In this document: one piece after another, positions 36,282 to 45,084 of the stretch | How positions within the stretch are numbered: position 1 is the first letter of the stretch | How the letters are laid out: each line of letters begins with the position of its first letter | Assembly: GCA_029256185.1 (NCBI GenBank) | Contig: JAQSYI010000049.1 | Span: 1-58,492, forward strand | Reading direction: 5' to 3' | Length of the DNA: 58,492 bases | DNA from: Paenibacillaceae bacterium | Lineage (GTDB): Bacteria > Bacillota > Bacilli > Paenibacillales > NBRC-103111 | Position numbers and translations under genes: made by a program | Notes under the pieces: generated by a model | What the model saw: the letters and a program-made list of their open reading frames with translations, nothing else | The model's database searches: none | Told to the model about the DNA's origin: nothing

Positions 36282-37032
36282 AGACCGACTCACCCAGCTT
36301 TCTATTAGTGGCTTCCTCCGTGATAATCCTGCTGCTCAGGTCTTCCTTCTTCATTTTCACCATAACCGCCAATGTAGTCAGTCCCAGCAGCTCTTCCACA
36401 TCCTCTTCGGTCTTGATGGTGTCATCCATATAATCAAGCAGGAATACAAGACCGATTGCGGCCAACAAAGAAACCATGAATCCGGCTATGATATTCATAA
36501 GCGGATGAGGACTGACGGGATCTGCAAGGTCTGACGGAATGGCTTCATTCAGAATCGTTACATTATCCACCGCCATAATCACCGGAATCTCCTGTTTGGC
36601 AACCTTTGCAACGGCATTAACCACGTTCACGGCTTTCTCATAGGAAGTGTGCTGTGCGGTCAGAGTCATAATGAGGGTATCCTTCACGTTGCTGACACGA
36701 ATCATTTCATTTAACTCCCGCTCCGTCATATTCAAGTCGGGATAAAGCTCTACCACTTTGTTCAGAATGGCGGGGGTCTGGATAATTAACTTATACGTTT
36801 CGATCAGCTTGACATCCAGTTGAATGGAATCCAACGTAAGATTGGGATTTAGTTGATCATAGCTTTTGGAGTAATTCACGATAATTTTGGATGTAGCTTG
36901 ATACACCGGCTTGGTAAACCAATAACTGATCACTCCGGCTGCAGAGGTAGCAAGAAGAACACATGTGATAATCAGCCATAATTTTTTCTTGAGAACCCTC
37001 CAATACCGTTTAAGCTCCATATGTACCTCCAA
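36262..37032 (-). CDS. Chain-length determinant / kinase activator (Wzz, CapA/YveK-like)
   Basis: 256 residues. TM1 about 15-37, an extracytoplasmic domain, TM2 about 170-192 preceded by the proline-rich PSDLADPVSPHPLMN. The cytoplasmic tail contacts the kinase. First gene of the exopolysaccharide operon; GGAGG lies four bases before the ATG. Sets polymer length together with the kinase. Confidence 0.93.
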   Translation of the reverse strand: MEVHMELKRYWRVLKKKLWLIITCVLLATSAAGVISYWFTKPVYQATSKIIVNYSKSYDQLNPNLTLDSIQLDVKLIETYKLIIQTPAILNKVVELYPDLNMTERELNEMIRVSNVKDTLIMTLTAQHTSYEKAVNVVNAVAKVAKQEIPVIMAVDNVTILNEAIPSDLADPVSPHPLMNIIAGFMVSLLAAIGLVFLLDYMDDTIKTEEDVEELLGLTTLAVMVKMKKEDLSSRIITEEATNRKLGESVYVAVNK

Positions 37033-37076
37033 TATTAAAATTGAAAGAGTCTCTTACTTCACCCTCTTGGCTCTCG

Positions 37077-37104
37077 ATAATACTTGTAGCTTATGTTTAG
37101 TAAA
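37077..37104 (-). promoter_or_regulatory. Candidate promoter of the exopolysaccharide operon
   Basis: On the minus strand TTTACT (37104-37099), 16-base spacer, TATTAT (37082-37077), about 45 bases upstream of the wzz-like start. Moderate match to sigma-A. Confidence 0.45.
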
Positions 37105-37230
37105 AGTAATTCATGATACATTTCATTCCCTATGAAAAATGTTTTTGCAAAAAGACGAATGAAGCGTTTTCCCGGTGAAACGGCGCCATTTCTCTTCCAT
37201 AAGCTTTGTCCACTCTGGCAAATGGCATAG

Positions 37231-37264
37231 CAAAAAGCCCATGCCTATTTATCCAGGCAAGGGC
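37231..37264 (-). terminator. Terminator of the small Cys-rich gene
   Basis: Minus-strand stem GCCC-tt-GCCT with AGGC-at-GGGC, eight-base loop, then five T. It separates the small gene at 37313 from the exopolysaccharide operon. A matching T run on the plus strand is weaker. Confidence 0.75.
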
Positions 37265-37312
37265 GTTTCTTCATTATTAGGCATGATTATAGAAAGAAAA
37301 GAATGCAAGGGC

Positions 37313-37462
37313 TTACTTCTTCAATAGGCTGGGAAACTGTTCACTGCAGCTGCGGCAAATACTGATAGGCATCTTGTAGAAAAAACCCGTCTTGAATACC
37401 CGCTTCGCTTGCCCTTCGGAAATCGTTGTTTTACAGCAGATACAATAGCAATCGGTATGCAT
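37313..37462 (-). CDS. Small Cys-rich (zinc-ribbon-like) protein
   Basis: 49 residues beginning MHTDCYCICCKTT and containing ICRSCSEQF near the C-terminus. The CxCxxC and CxxC pairs about 26 residues apart suggest a zinc knuckle. GGAG lies about nine bases before the ATG and a terminator follows, which supports a real gene despite the short length. It is loosely reminiscent of small zinc-binding anti-sigma factors such as Gin/CsfB in size and Cys spacing, but I cannot assign it. Not membrane bound. Confidence 0.7.
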   Translation of the reverse strand: MHTDCYCICCKTTISEGQAKRVFKTGFFYKMPISICRSCSEQFPSLLKK

Positions 37463-37664
37463 TCAGCTCCACTCCGTTTCCCGGTATTCTGACTCCATAG
37501 TATGATACATATCGTATCTTGTCAATGGTTATTTAGAATAATTTTCACCTTTGTATCATTTCCTCCAATCACTCTAATATGATTATGTTATCGGCATAAT
37601 CGAAGACCGGGATGAATGTTCAAGCAGGAGGCTCATACATATTGTACAAGAGGAGGAATACCCC

Positions 37665-38672
37665 GTGAAGCGAAAATATATCATGCTGTCCATAGTCTCC
37701 GTTGTCCTTATTGCTGCAGCAACAGGGCTCTATTTACACTTATCGCCTGCCCGCCGCTTCGCTCCAAACTCACTTCCAATAGTGGCTTCCCCTCTCTATG
37801 AGCTGCCGGCTGCTTTGGATTCCGGCCCTTCAACAGTTGACGGTCCGGCAGCGGATACGCAGGTGAGCACTGCCGTTACCCTTATTCATGAAGCGGATCA
37901 GACAGGAGCCCGGGGCTTTAACCTGCTGCTGCTGGGTACGGACCGGAGGGAGAATGAACCCTCCAGAACAGATTCGATTATTCTGGCCCATGTCGATCCT
38001 GTGGAAAAGCAGCTGGTGGTGATTTCATTGCCCCGGGACCTGAGGATTAACATCCCGGGAGTGGGAGCAAGCAAACTCAATCATGTTCACTTTCTCGAGG
38101 AAGCGGTGAACGGCAATGAAGCTGCTACCCAGTCCGTAATACAAGCGGTGAGCAACTTTTTTGGTGTTCCCATTCATTATTACGCCAAAACCGATTTCTG
38201 GGGATTTACTGCTATTATTGATACCATCGGCGGAGTGGAAGTCGATCTTCCCGCTGCCATTCATACCAATGAGTTAAATCTGGAAGCAGGAAGGCAGTTG
38301 GTAGACGGTGCAACAGCCCTCGCCCTGGCGAGAGAGCGCTATTCTCTGGCGAACGGTGATTTTGGCAGGCAGATTGACCAGATTCTGATTCTGAAGGCGG
38401 CAGCCGAGCGGGTACTGTCTCCCGAACAACTGTCCAAACTTCCCCGGATAGTAGAGCAAATCAATGATTCTATCATCGATACCAATCTGACAAGTTCCGA
38501 TCTTATAAGCCTGGGCCTTGTCTTCAAAGGCTTCTCCGGAGAAACCATGAAGCATGTCCAGCTAAAAGGCACGTCCATGTGGGCGATGGACCCTCTTGTG
38601 GGAAAACGCCTCTGGTACTGGGTTCCTGAACAGGGAGAAGCGGAATATATCTCCAAAACCTACCTGCAATGA
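37665..38672 (+). CDS. LytR-CpsA-Psr (LCP) family glycopolymer ligase
   Basis: 335 residues from a GTG start with AGAGGAGG about nine bases upstream. One N-terminal membrane helix (about 7-26), then the LCP domain (about 75-250): LLLGTDRRENEPSRTDSIILAHV, ISLPRDLRINIPG and the Arg-rich LALARERYSLANGDFGRQ. LCP enzymes attach undecaprenyl-linked glycopolymers to peptidoglycan. Its location beside the exopolysaccharide operon, divergently transcribed, suggests it anchors this polymer to the wall. Confidence 0.93.
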   Translation: MKRKYIMLSIVSVVLIAAATGLYLHLSPARRFAPNSLPIVASPLYELPAALDSGPSTVDGPAADTQVSTAVTLIHEADQTGARGFNLLLLGTDRRENEPSRTDSIILAHVDPVEKQLVVISLPRDLRINIPGVGASKLNHVHFLEEAVNGNEAATQSVIQAVSNFFGVPIHYYAKTDFWGFTAIIDTIGGVEVDLPAAIHTNELNLEAGRQLVDGATALALARERYSLANGDFGRQIDQILILKAAAERVLSPEQLSKLPRIVEQINDSIIDTNLTSSDLISLGLVFKGFSGETMKHVQLKGTSMWAMDPLVGKRLWYWVPEQGEAEYISKTYLQ

Positions 38673-38750
38673 TAGTCTTAAGCCGGAACCGCAATTGCTT
38701 GGCCGTGCAGCGGCTGCTCTACAACCCTCTTAAGCCTTTTCTCTGAATGG

Positions 38751-38796
38751 AGTCACTTTGAGGACGGATAAGCATATATATATTCTATTGGGGACT
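38751..38796 (+). promoter_or_regulatory. Promoter-like element shared with 41322-41368
   Basis: AGTCAC is followed 22 bases later by a 24-base block starting CATATATATATTCT and ending GGGGACT. The block matches the one before the 58-residue gene at 20 of 24 positions. An AC-rich -35 and CATA-type -10 with about 16-base spacing recall late mother-cell sigma-K promoters, with mismatches in the second half of the -10. It lies 46 bases before the ATG of the beta-helix gene. Confidence 0.45.
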
Positions 38797-38841
38797 CTTT
38801 GAATTTGACCCAAAATAAAAGAACAGAAAGGAAGTGCCCTG

Positions 38842-40377
38842 ATGGATGAGCTAGACAAGTATCAATTCATTCTAAAAGCTGGACAAGATATGGTAATTAA
38901 TGTTAAAGATTACGGAGCAAAAGGGAATGGAACCGCCGATGATACGGCGGCCATCAAAGCGGCCATTGCTGTAGCCGCAAATACCGGCGGCGGATTGATT
39001 TTTTTACCCTATGGCACCTTCAACATCAGCGAAGAGATTCATCTTCCCCACAAGGAAATCGGATTGGTGGGAGTCGGCCAAGGGTCCACCTTAAAGGCGG
39101 TAGCCCCCATTAAGGGAGCCATGGTCAAGCTGACAGGCGCTACCGAGTACGGGAACCGCGGCGCTCCGCTCAAGGACTTCTTCCTGGATTGCAACAACCA
39201 GGCGGACACGGGGCTGCTTGTAGGTGCTTCCACCGGCACCGGCTATACCACAGTGGAGCGCTATTTCCACAATATCAAGATTCAGGGGGCCAAGGTATGG
39301 GGCATGATTGTTGATGCGGCCCAGAACTGTTACTTTTCCCTCATGAACATGGAGTACAACGCCGGGCATCTGTATATCGTAAACGGCGCAGGCAATCACG
39401 TGTTCATGAAGTCGGAATTCAACGACGTGTCCTCCACCCACCATCTGCGCATCGATAAAAGCAAATCCCTGGCCGGATTTGGCAAAAACGGATTTGCCGA
39501 TACCCCTCAGATGAACAAGTTCATCAATTGCCTGTTTGAACGCGGCGCCAAATACCAATCCAATATTCATATCGAATACGGGAATGCCAACAGCTTCCTG
39601 TACTGCGAATTCGAATGTCAGGGCGCACAGGCGGCCTCGGTCTATATTGGTCCCAATTGCAGCATGAATTCATTCACCGAATGCCGCTGGGCCGCATACG
39701 GGCAGAATAAGCCGATTATCCAAACCTCCGGGTACCAGACCAGCTTGGAGAAGCTCTACTTCGAGAATGCCGGCGGAACGCATATTGAAGTGAAGAATGC
39801 CACTTATCTGGGCCAGTATATCGCCGCCAACAACAATCTTAAAATCGTCAACGCGGCGGGGGATATCGGCGGGAACCTCCGGATGAATACAGCTCCCCGG
39901 TATATTTATGACAATCCTGTCAGCTCGGCGGGTGATACCTTTCCGGGAGAATTCCTGTTTAATGCCGATACCCTTTACTTTCGCTCCAAAAATGACATCA
40001 AAGAGCTTTTCGCCGCACGAAGCATTAAAGGCTCTGCCGAATCCCCCTTAAATGCCAAGGCGCCTTCTGCAGTTGTCACTCTCGACCAGCCGGGTACATG
40101 GATTATAGAAATGAATGCGCGCTCTCTTGATTGGAATCACTCCAGGAGCAATATCTTCACCGTCCGTTACAAGAAATCGGCAGCCAACATTCTTCAGACT
40201 GTAAGCCCAATGAACGCTGCGGATGCAGTCTCGGGAACGTTGATTACAGCATTGAGCGCTGTCATCACCTCCGTTAGCGACAATGGAAGCACCGCCGCCG
40301 TAACCTTTATCACCAAAAGTACTGCCGACAGAGTGCGCTTCAGCTGGCGGGCCATGCTGTGGATGGCTGCAGACTGA
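38842..40377 (+). CDS. Pectate-lyase-superfamily right-handed beta-helix protein
   Basis: 511 residues. Begins with the Pectate_lyase_3 signature VKDYGAKGNGTADDTAAIKAAI (about 20-41) and continues as a parallel beta-helix to about residue 360, then a beta-sandwich-like C-terminus. This family includes phage tail spikes, epimerases and exopolysaccharide lyases. There is no signal peptide, unusual for an enzyme of extracellular glycans. GGAAG precedes the ATG. It is likely cotranscribed with the SGNH hydrolase 76 bases downstream. Role may be modification or depolymerisation of the locus polymer. Confidence 0.85.
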   Translation: MDELDKYQFILKAGQDMVINVKDYGAKGNGTADDTAAIKAAIAVAANTGGGLIFLPYGTFNISEEIHLPHKEIGLVGVGQGSTLKAVAPIKGAMVKLTGATEYGNRGAPLKDFFLDCNNQADTGLLVGASTGTGYTTVERYFHNIKIQGAKVWGMIVDAAQNCYFSLMNMEYNAGHLYIVNGAGNHVFMKSEFNDVSSTHHLRIDKSKSLAGFGKNGFADTPQMNKFINCLFERGAKYQSNIHIEYGNANSFLYCEFECQGAQAASVYIGPNCSMNSFTECRWAAYGQNKPIIQTSGYQTSLEKLYFENAGGTHIEVKNATYLGQYIAANNNLKIVNAAGDIGGNLRMNTAPRYIYDNPVSSAGDTFPGEFLFNADTLYFRSKNDIKELFAARSIKGSAESPLNAKAPSAVVTLDQPGTWIIEMNARSLDWNHSRSNIFTVRYKKSAANILQTVSPMNAADAVSGTLITALSAVITSVSDNGSTAAVTFITKSTADRVRFSWRAMLWMAAD

Positions 40378-40453
40378 CCTCTGCATGGCCTGACCCGCCT
40401 CAACAGGCGGACTCCCGCCAGAATTTTTCGAAATTAGCTCCGGAGGTGTCAAA

Positions 40454-41302
40454 ATGAAACAAGTAGCCAGAATCATTCTCCTATTCACAGCCGGATTGGT
40501 TGTTACAGCCGTTATTGCCTCTGGTGTATATTTCGGAAACAAGAAGATGGCAGCAGAAGCCTCCGAGCAGGGCAAGCTGGCGCAAGCCGGCTACCAAAGG
40601 TTCAAAGAACAGGAAGCGGCTAGAATAGCGGCAGAAATTGAAAAGTGGAAGCCCAATGGCAATCCCCGCTCCTATCTGGATGACCTGAGATATATAAAGG
40701 CAAGGAAGCAAAGCTCCAGCGTCACCATATCAACGCTTGGCAGCAGTGTAACTCAAGGTACGGGAGCAAGTGACCCTTCCAAGAACTGGAGTTCCTTATT
40801 GGCCAATTATCTGAGCCAAGCGGATGGATATACGATCATCAATGTGAACAATAACGGATTTGGCGGACGCACTGCGGGGGGATTGCTGAAGGAGAGCAAG
40901 GTAGAGCTGGTTATTGAGCAGAGCCCGGACATTGTCATATTCGAAAATTGTCTGTTGAACGATCACGGGCAGTCCGTTCCTCTCGTTCAGTCCGTCAAAG
41001 ATATTACGGCGATTGTGGATGATCTGAAGGCCGCTCTGCCAGAGGCCGTTATCTACGTCATCTCCCCCAATCCCAAGGCGGAGGATGTGGCGAATTCGCT
41101 TGGCCTGACGATGAAGGACTATGCCGCCAACGCCAGGAGCCTGGCCGAAAAAGCAGGCTGGGCTTATATGGATGTGTATGAGGGCTTCACTACCCAGGGA
41201 GCGGATATGTACAAATTAACCGTAGACGGCACCCATCCCAATGACAGTGGATACAAGCGGTGGTTTGAAATCATGAAGGCGGAATTCGAAAAAATAAAAT
41301 AA
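40454..41302 (+). CDS. Membrane-anchored SGNH/GDSL hydrolase
   Basis: 282 residues. N-terminal membrane helix (about 6-26), a charged linker, then the SGNH fold: TLGSSVTQG (nucleophile Ser, block I), NNGFGGRT (Gly, block II), IFENCLLND (Asn, block III) and DGTHPNDSG (Asp-His, block V). Extracytoplasmic deacylase; O-deacetylation of a wall or exopolysaccharide would fit the acetyltransferase in the adjacent operon. CCGGAGG is eight bases before the ATG. Confidence 0.9.
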   Translation: MKQVARIILLFTAGLVVTAVIASGVYFGNKKMAAEASEQGKLAQAGYQRFKEQEAARIAAEIEKWKPNGNPRSYLDDLRYIKARKQSSSVTISTLGSSVTQGTGASDPSKNWSSLLANYLSQADGYTIINVNNNGFGGRTAGGLLKESKVELVIEQSPDIVIFENCLLNDHGQSVPLVQSVKDITAIVDDLKAALPEAVIYVISPNPKAEDVANSLGLTMKDYAANARSLAEKAGWAYMDVYEGFTTQGADMYKLTVDGTHPNDSGYKRWFEIMKAEFEKIK

Positions 41303-41321
41303 AAGTTTTTTTTCTGAGCCA

Positions 41322-41368
41322 AGTCACCATTTCCCCTGCGGGCGCATATATATGTTCTGTTTGGAACT
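41322..41368 (+). promoter_or_regulatory. Promoter-like element shared with 38751-38796
   Basis: AGTCAC is followed 23 bases later by CATATATATGTTCT and ends TTTGGAACT. Near-copy of the element before the beta-helix gene. It starts 20 bases after the SGNH gene and 24 bases upstream of the 58-residue gene. Confidence 0.45.
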
Positions 41369-41391
41369 ATGTGTAAACGAGGTGGATTGAC

Positions 41392-41568
41392 GTGTTGGTA
41401 TTAATGGAGAAAAAGGACAGAGCCCACGCCATTGCCGTATTGGATCAAATGGGACTGAACCAGATCGCCGATTGGATCAAGGCTTTGCCAGATCACAAGT
41501 GGGAGCGGATGTTCCTGTCCCGCTGGCCCACCCTTGCCAAAAAATGCGGAATTTCCGAAACAGAGTAG
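41392..41568 (+). CDS. Small hypothetical protein
   Basis: 58 residues from a GTG with GAGGTGG about seven bases upstream (an ATG four codons later is possible). Charged and helical, with Trp residues at IADWIKALPDHKWERMFLSRWP. No motif recognised. The terminator at 41611 and the upstream element support it being a real gene. Confidence 0.6.
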   Translation: MLVLMEKKDRAHAIAVLDQMGLNQIADWIKALPDHKWERMFLSRWPTLAKKCGISETE

Positions 41569-41610
41569 CTTCCGCCCCCAAACCGGTCATCCTTTGGCCA
41601 ATCAGGCATT

Positions 41611-41647
41611 AATGCCGCTTCCCGGTAGAGGAGAAGCGGCATTTTTT
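41611..41647 (+). terminator. Rho-independent terminator
   Basis: AATGCCGCTTC and GAAGCGGCATT stem, nine-to-ten-base loop, then TTTTTTC. Ends the small gene and lies ten bases from the end of the convergent toroid-enzyme gene. Confidence 0.88.
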
Positions 41648-41657
41648 CTGTGCGCGG

Positions 41658-43895
41658 TCAGGCGATTACATACAGGAGCGCTTCACCGGCAGCTATTTCC
41701 ACAGACAGCCGTCCTTCCTGCAACGGCACAGCTTGGGCGGTGGCCAGAACATAGGCCGAAGAGGCTCCGGGAAGCGCGAACACCGCGGAAGAAGACTGCT
41801 CACCGAAGTTGGCTACCAGCACATAGCGTCTTCCGTCTGCGCCATTTGCAACCATTGCTCTGACGCCCGGTCCCGCCTGATCCGCCTTAAGCTCGGAGCA
41901 TGACCCGCCTGCAGCGAAGTCTGCCGTTGTCTTGGCATCCACACCTGCCTGCACAACAAATCCCGTATCCAGCACAACCGTATCCGGAGGAACATCCTTT
42001 AATCCCTTGTAAAAGGTGCAGCATATTTCGTCGGCATACAGCATGCCCATGGTATCGGATTGGTGACGGTGCTTGATGCCGATCTGCCGCTTGCCTGGGC
42101 GGTACAGGGTCAGAGGATCGGAACCGTAAGCTTTCACCACACTCATGCGGTCATCGATATTCACCCAGGATGAGGGAATGTCCCGGCGCTCTTCCCCGCT
42201 GCCGACTCCCTGCAGAGTCTCTTGCTCCTCTCCCCAGCAATACGTCCGCTGATTGCCGTTGAACAGATCGTTCGGCACATGCAGCAGCAGCCCTTCGAGC
42301 GAGGTGATATAGCTGCGGTTGAGGGTGCGGATATATTGCATGGCCATAACGGTGCAATCATCAGGCAGGGCGGCGAAGGCAACCTGCTGTACGGCCACCA
42401 CATCCTTGTTCTGTTGTTCGGCCAGCAATTCCTCCGAGCAGGCGTGCACCGTTCCGGAGGTGATGAATCCCCCAGGGAAGGAATGCTCCTGATGGGCAAT
42501 CACTTCATTATAATTGTAGGAACCCGTTCCCTTCACTCTGCCCGCAAGGTTATAGCGCCATTCGGCCAGATCGCTTCCGTCTGCCGGCAAGTTCAACCCC
42601 TGGGGACCTTCCGCGGCCCGCCAGGTCCAGGAGGCCACCCGTTTCTCCCCCCGTTCAAAGCAGGAGCCGTGATACTCATCGCTCCAGGAATAGGGTTCGG
42701 CTGCCCCTTCCCTGTTCCGGGCGCGCGCCGCAATCTCCGGATAGAGTCTTCTCCAATAGGCGCCGTAGGATAAGGTAACGGCCCGGTCCGATTCAAGCCG
42801 TGTATAATAAATCGGCGAGACGGCCTTCAAGTCCCCGCAGCGGTCCGACAGGTAAGTCCCATCGCCGTTATGCTCCATCTCCTTCTCAATCTGGGTAAGC
42901 CAGCCCGCCTCCAGAGCGGCGCAATCACTGTCCTGGTCCATATCGGCCATCAGGATGAGCGAAGGAATCAGATAATCCTGGCAATAGCAGTATCTCACCC
43001 GGGTATCTCCGCCGATACGGATCAGCCGTCCGTCCGGGAAGATGAACGGCTTGACCACCGCCCACAGGTCCTTCACATGATGGTACAGCGTCTCAGGCGG
43101 AGTGAGTCCCCTTTTCTTGTACGTGAAATGCAGCATGGCTGCATTGGAGAGACAGATCACCATGTAGCCCACATTCATATATCCGTGATGGTTCAACCCA
43201 TAGGACTCGAAGAAATTATCCCCCACATACCATTCGGAAACCGGCTTGCCGTCCAAAACCGCCGCCGACTCCTTATCCGAAGCAACGGAGATGGAATTGG
43301 CCAGAAAACGGGATCCCTTCTCCCGGTATTCCTCCGCCCGGGGAGTGCCGGGATACATGGCGGCAGTCCGGTGCAGGACGCATCCGTTCCACAGATTGGA
43401 TTCCGGCTTGTTGGCCACACCCGTAGTAGCTCCGACAATATCGTAGCAATCCAGCAGCCAGTCGCTTTCGGAGACCAGCACCTTCTCCAGAAGTCTGCGG
43501 TCGGCTTCCGTCAGATGCTCCTCAATCGCCTCCACTCCGTGCATCATCCGCTCCACTCCCAGCACACTGATCCAGGTATGGCCCCAGGAGGTGCCGTCCT
43601 CACATTGGCTTGTGCCTTCAATATGACTCTCCAATGTATAGCGGAGCAGCTTCAGTGCAGTACCGAGAATCTCATCTCTGCCCATTCCTGTCCGCTGCTC
43701 GTCCACATCCGGCTCCGCCGCCAATACAGCCCAGGCGGCGAATGCCTTCTGGTGCGTCTGCATCCCCCATCCGTTATAGCCGGTGCCATAGCATACCAGG
43801 TCCTCTCTCCCGGGAGGCACATACAAATATGGCGCGGATGCCTTGCACCAAGGCTCCAGCAGACGCAGATAATCCCTATGCGAAATCTGACTCAT
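41658..43895 (-). CDS. Large alpha/alpha-toroid polysaccharide-degrading enzyme (lyase or hydrolase)
   Basis: 745 residues without a signal peptide. The first ~370 residues are helical with features of an (alpha/alpha)6 toroid (WISVLGVERM, FFESYGLNHHGYMNVGYM, PFIFPDGRLIRIGGDTRVRY); the rest is beta-rich with a C-terminal sandwich. NHHGY and the Arg/Tyr set resemble heparinase II/III- or alginate-lyase-like enzymes, but I cannot name the family. Divergent AraC regulator and nearby sugar transporter suggest it acts on imported oligosaccharides. Confidence 0.75.
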   Translation of the reverse strand: MSQISHRDYLRLLEPWCKASAPYLYVPPGREDLVCYGTGYNGWGMQTHQKAFAAWAVLAAEPDVDEQRTGMGRDEILGTALKLLRYTLESHIEGTSQCEDGTSWGHTWISVLGVERMMHGVEAIEEHLTEADRRLLEKVLVSESDWLLDCYDIVGATTGVANKPESNLWNGCVLHRTAAMYPGTPRAEEYREKGSRFLANSISVASDKESAAVLDGKPVSEWYVGDNFFESYGLNHHGYMNVGYMVICLSNAAMLHFTYKKRGLTPPETLYHHVKDLWAVVKPFIFPDGRLIRIGGDTRVRYCYCQDYLIPSLILMADMDQDSDCAALEAGWLTQIEKEMEHNGDGTYLSDRCGDLKAVSPIYYTRLESDRAVTLSYGAYWRRLYPEIAARARNREGAAEPYSWSDEYHGSCFERGEKRVASWTWRAAEGPQGLNLPADGSDLAEWRYNLAGRVKGTGSYNYNEVIAHQEHSFPGGFITSGTVHACSEELLAEQQNKDVVAVQQVAFAALPDDCTVMAMQYIRTLNRSYITSLEGLLLHVPNDLFNGNQRTYCWGEEQETLQGVGSGEERRDIPSSWVNIDDRMSVVKAYGSDPLTLYRPGKRQIGIKHRHQSDTMGMLYADEICCTFYKGLKDVPPDTVVLDTGFVVQAGVDAKTTADFAAGGSCSELKADQAGPGVRAMVANGADGRRYVLVANFGEQSSSAVFALPGASSAYVLATAQAVPLQEGRLSVEIAAGEALLYVIA

Positions 43896-44000
43896 CCCAA
43901 CACCCCATCTTGTAAAAAGTGATTGTTCCTGCTCTCATTATATCTGCACCCCATCGCAATGTAATTGAGTATAGCAAATAACAATTTGTAAAAAATAAAC

Positions 44001-44031
44001 CTCCTGCATAAAATAAATCATCATGCAGGAG
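44001..44031. promoter_or_regulatory. Inverted repeat in a divergent promoter region
   Basis: CTCCTGCAT-N13-ATGCAGGAG lies just upstream of a TATAAT (44043-44048) that would serve the AraC gene at 44095, and about 110 bases upstream of the enzyme gene on the other strand. Candidate operator for the neighbouring regulator. Confidence 0.45.
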
Positions 44032-44094
44032 ATTGTGTTTGATATAATATAAGCAGCCGGTGAGAGAGCGAAAACAGCCTGGGGAGGGATTCCT

Positions 44095-44967
44095 GTGTCC
44101 GGTTTACAGACAGTGACTCTGTCATTTAACGAAATAACACCCCATGTCCGATACGTTCAGCATATTACCCTGAGTCCTTCCGTTTCTCCCGATTCCAAGA
44201 AGCTGTACGATCACCGCGTCACTTATATCTGCGGGGGAACCGGATTGATCCGCATGGAGGACATGGATTATCCCTGTAAAAAAGGAGACCTGTTCTACTG
44301 GGGGCCGTCAGTCCGTTACGCCGTCCACCGCAACGCGGAAGATCCTTTGACCATGCTGAATGTACACTTCGATTTCACTCTGACCCATAGGGACAAGCGC
44401 TTTATTCCGCCTGCCGTATTCATACAGAGCTTCGATGCCGCCAAGGTTACGGAGCTGGTAGAGTTCACCGATCTGAAGATGTTTAACCAGCCCTTCCTGG
44501 TGCCGAATTATCTGCAGGGCGAGGGCCCCTTGCTGATGCTGGAGGAAGAATACAGACTCCAAAAGAATTTCAGCGGCCAATGGATCAACGGAATGTTCCT
44601 TTCCTTCCTGGCCCAATTGGCCCGGCATTTGACTTACCGCAAGGAATCAGACTCCTATCATCACCAGCTTGCGGACCGGATCATTGACTATATTCATCAA
44701 AATATGGACAAGCCCTTGACCAACAAGGAGATTGCGGAAATCTTCAGCTTTCATCCCAACTACTTGAACCGGTTGTTCATCAGCTATACCGGCACGTCCC
44801 TGCATCAGTACATTCTCAATATGAAGGCCAATAAAGCAGTGGAATTGCTTCACCAGACCAACATGCCCGTTGCCGGCGTCGCAGCAGCGCTGGGATTTTG
44901 CGATATCAGCCACTTCTCCAGATTCTTCAAGCAGAAGATCGGCTGCAGCCCCTCCAAACTGCGCTGA
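44095..44967 (+). CDS. AraC-family transcriptional regulator
   Basis: 290 residues from a GTG with GGGGAGGG upstream. N-terminal cupin-like sensor (about 20-150) and C-terminal HTH pair (about 190-288; NKEIAEIFSFHPNYLNRLF and VAGVAAALGFCDISHFSRFF, ending GCSPSKLR). Probably controls the divergent toroid-enzyme gene in response to its oligosaccharide. Confidence 0.9.
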   Translation: MSGLQTVTLSFNEITPHVRYVQHITLSPSVSPDSKKLYDHRVTYICGGTGLIRMEDMDYPCKKGDLFYWGPSVRYAVHRNAEDPLTMLNVHFDFTLTHRDKRFIPPAVFIQSFDAAKVTELVEFTDLKMFNQPFLVPNYLQGEGPLLMLEEEYRLQKNFSGQWINGMFLSFLAQLARHLTYRKESDSYHHQLADRIIDYIHQNMDKPLTNKEIAEIFSFHPNYLNRLFISYTGTSLHQYILNMKANKAVELLHQTNMPVAGVAAALGFCDISHFSRFFKQKIGCSPSKLR

Positions 44968-45055
44968 AGATGTAATCAATGCTCATATTTGATCCAGCTT
45001 CGGCCATATAAGATTCAACCAGTTAAATAATACCAATAATCTGCAACAAACAACA

Positions 45056-45077
45056 GGCTCATGCGTTAGCATGAGCC
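45056..45077 (-). terminator. Terminator-like hairpin of the lpl operon
   Basis: Perfect GGCTCATGC-taac-GCATGAGCC hairpin; on the minus strand it is followed by TGTTGTTTGTTG. Positioned just after the last permease gene. Confidence 0.6.
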
Positions 45078-45084
45078 CGTTCGC

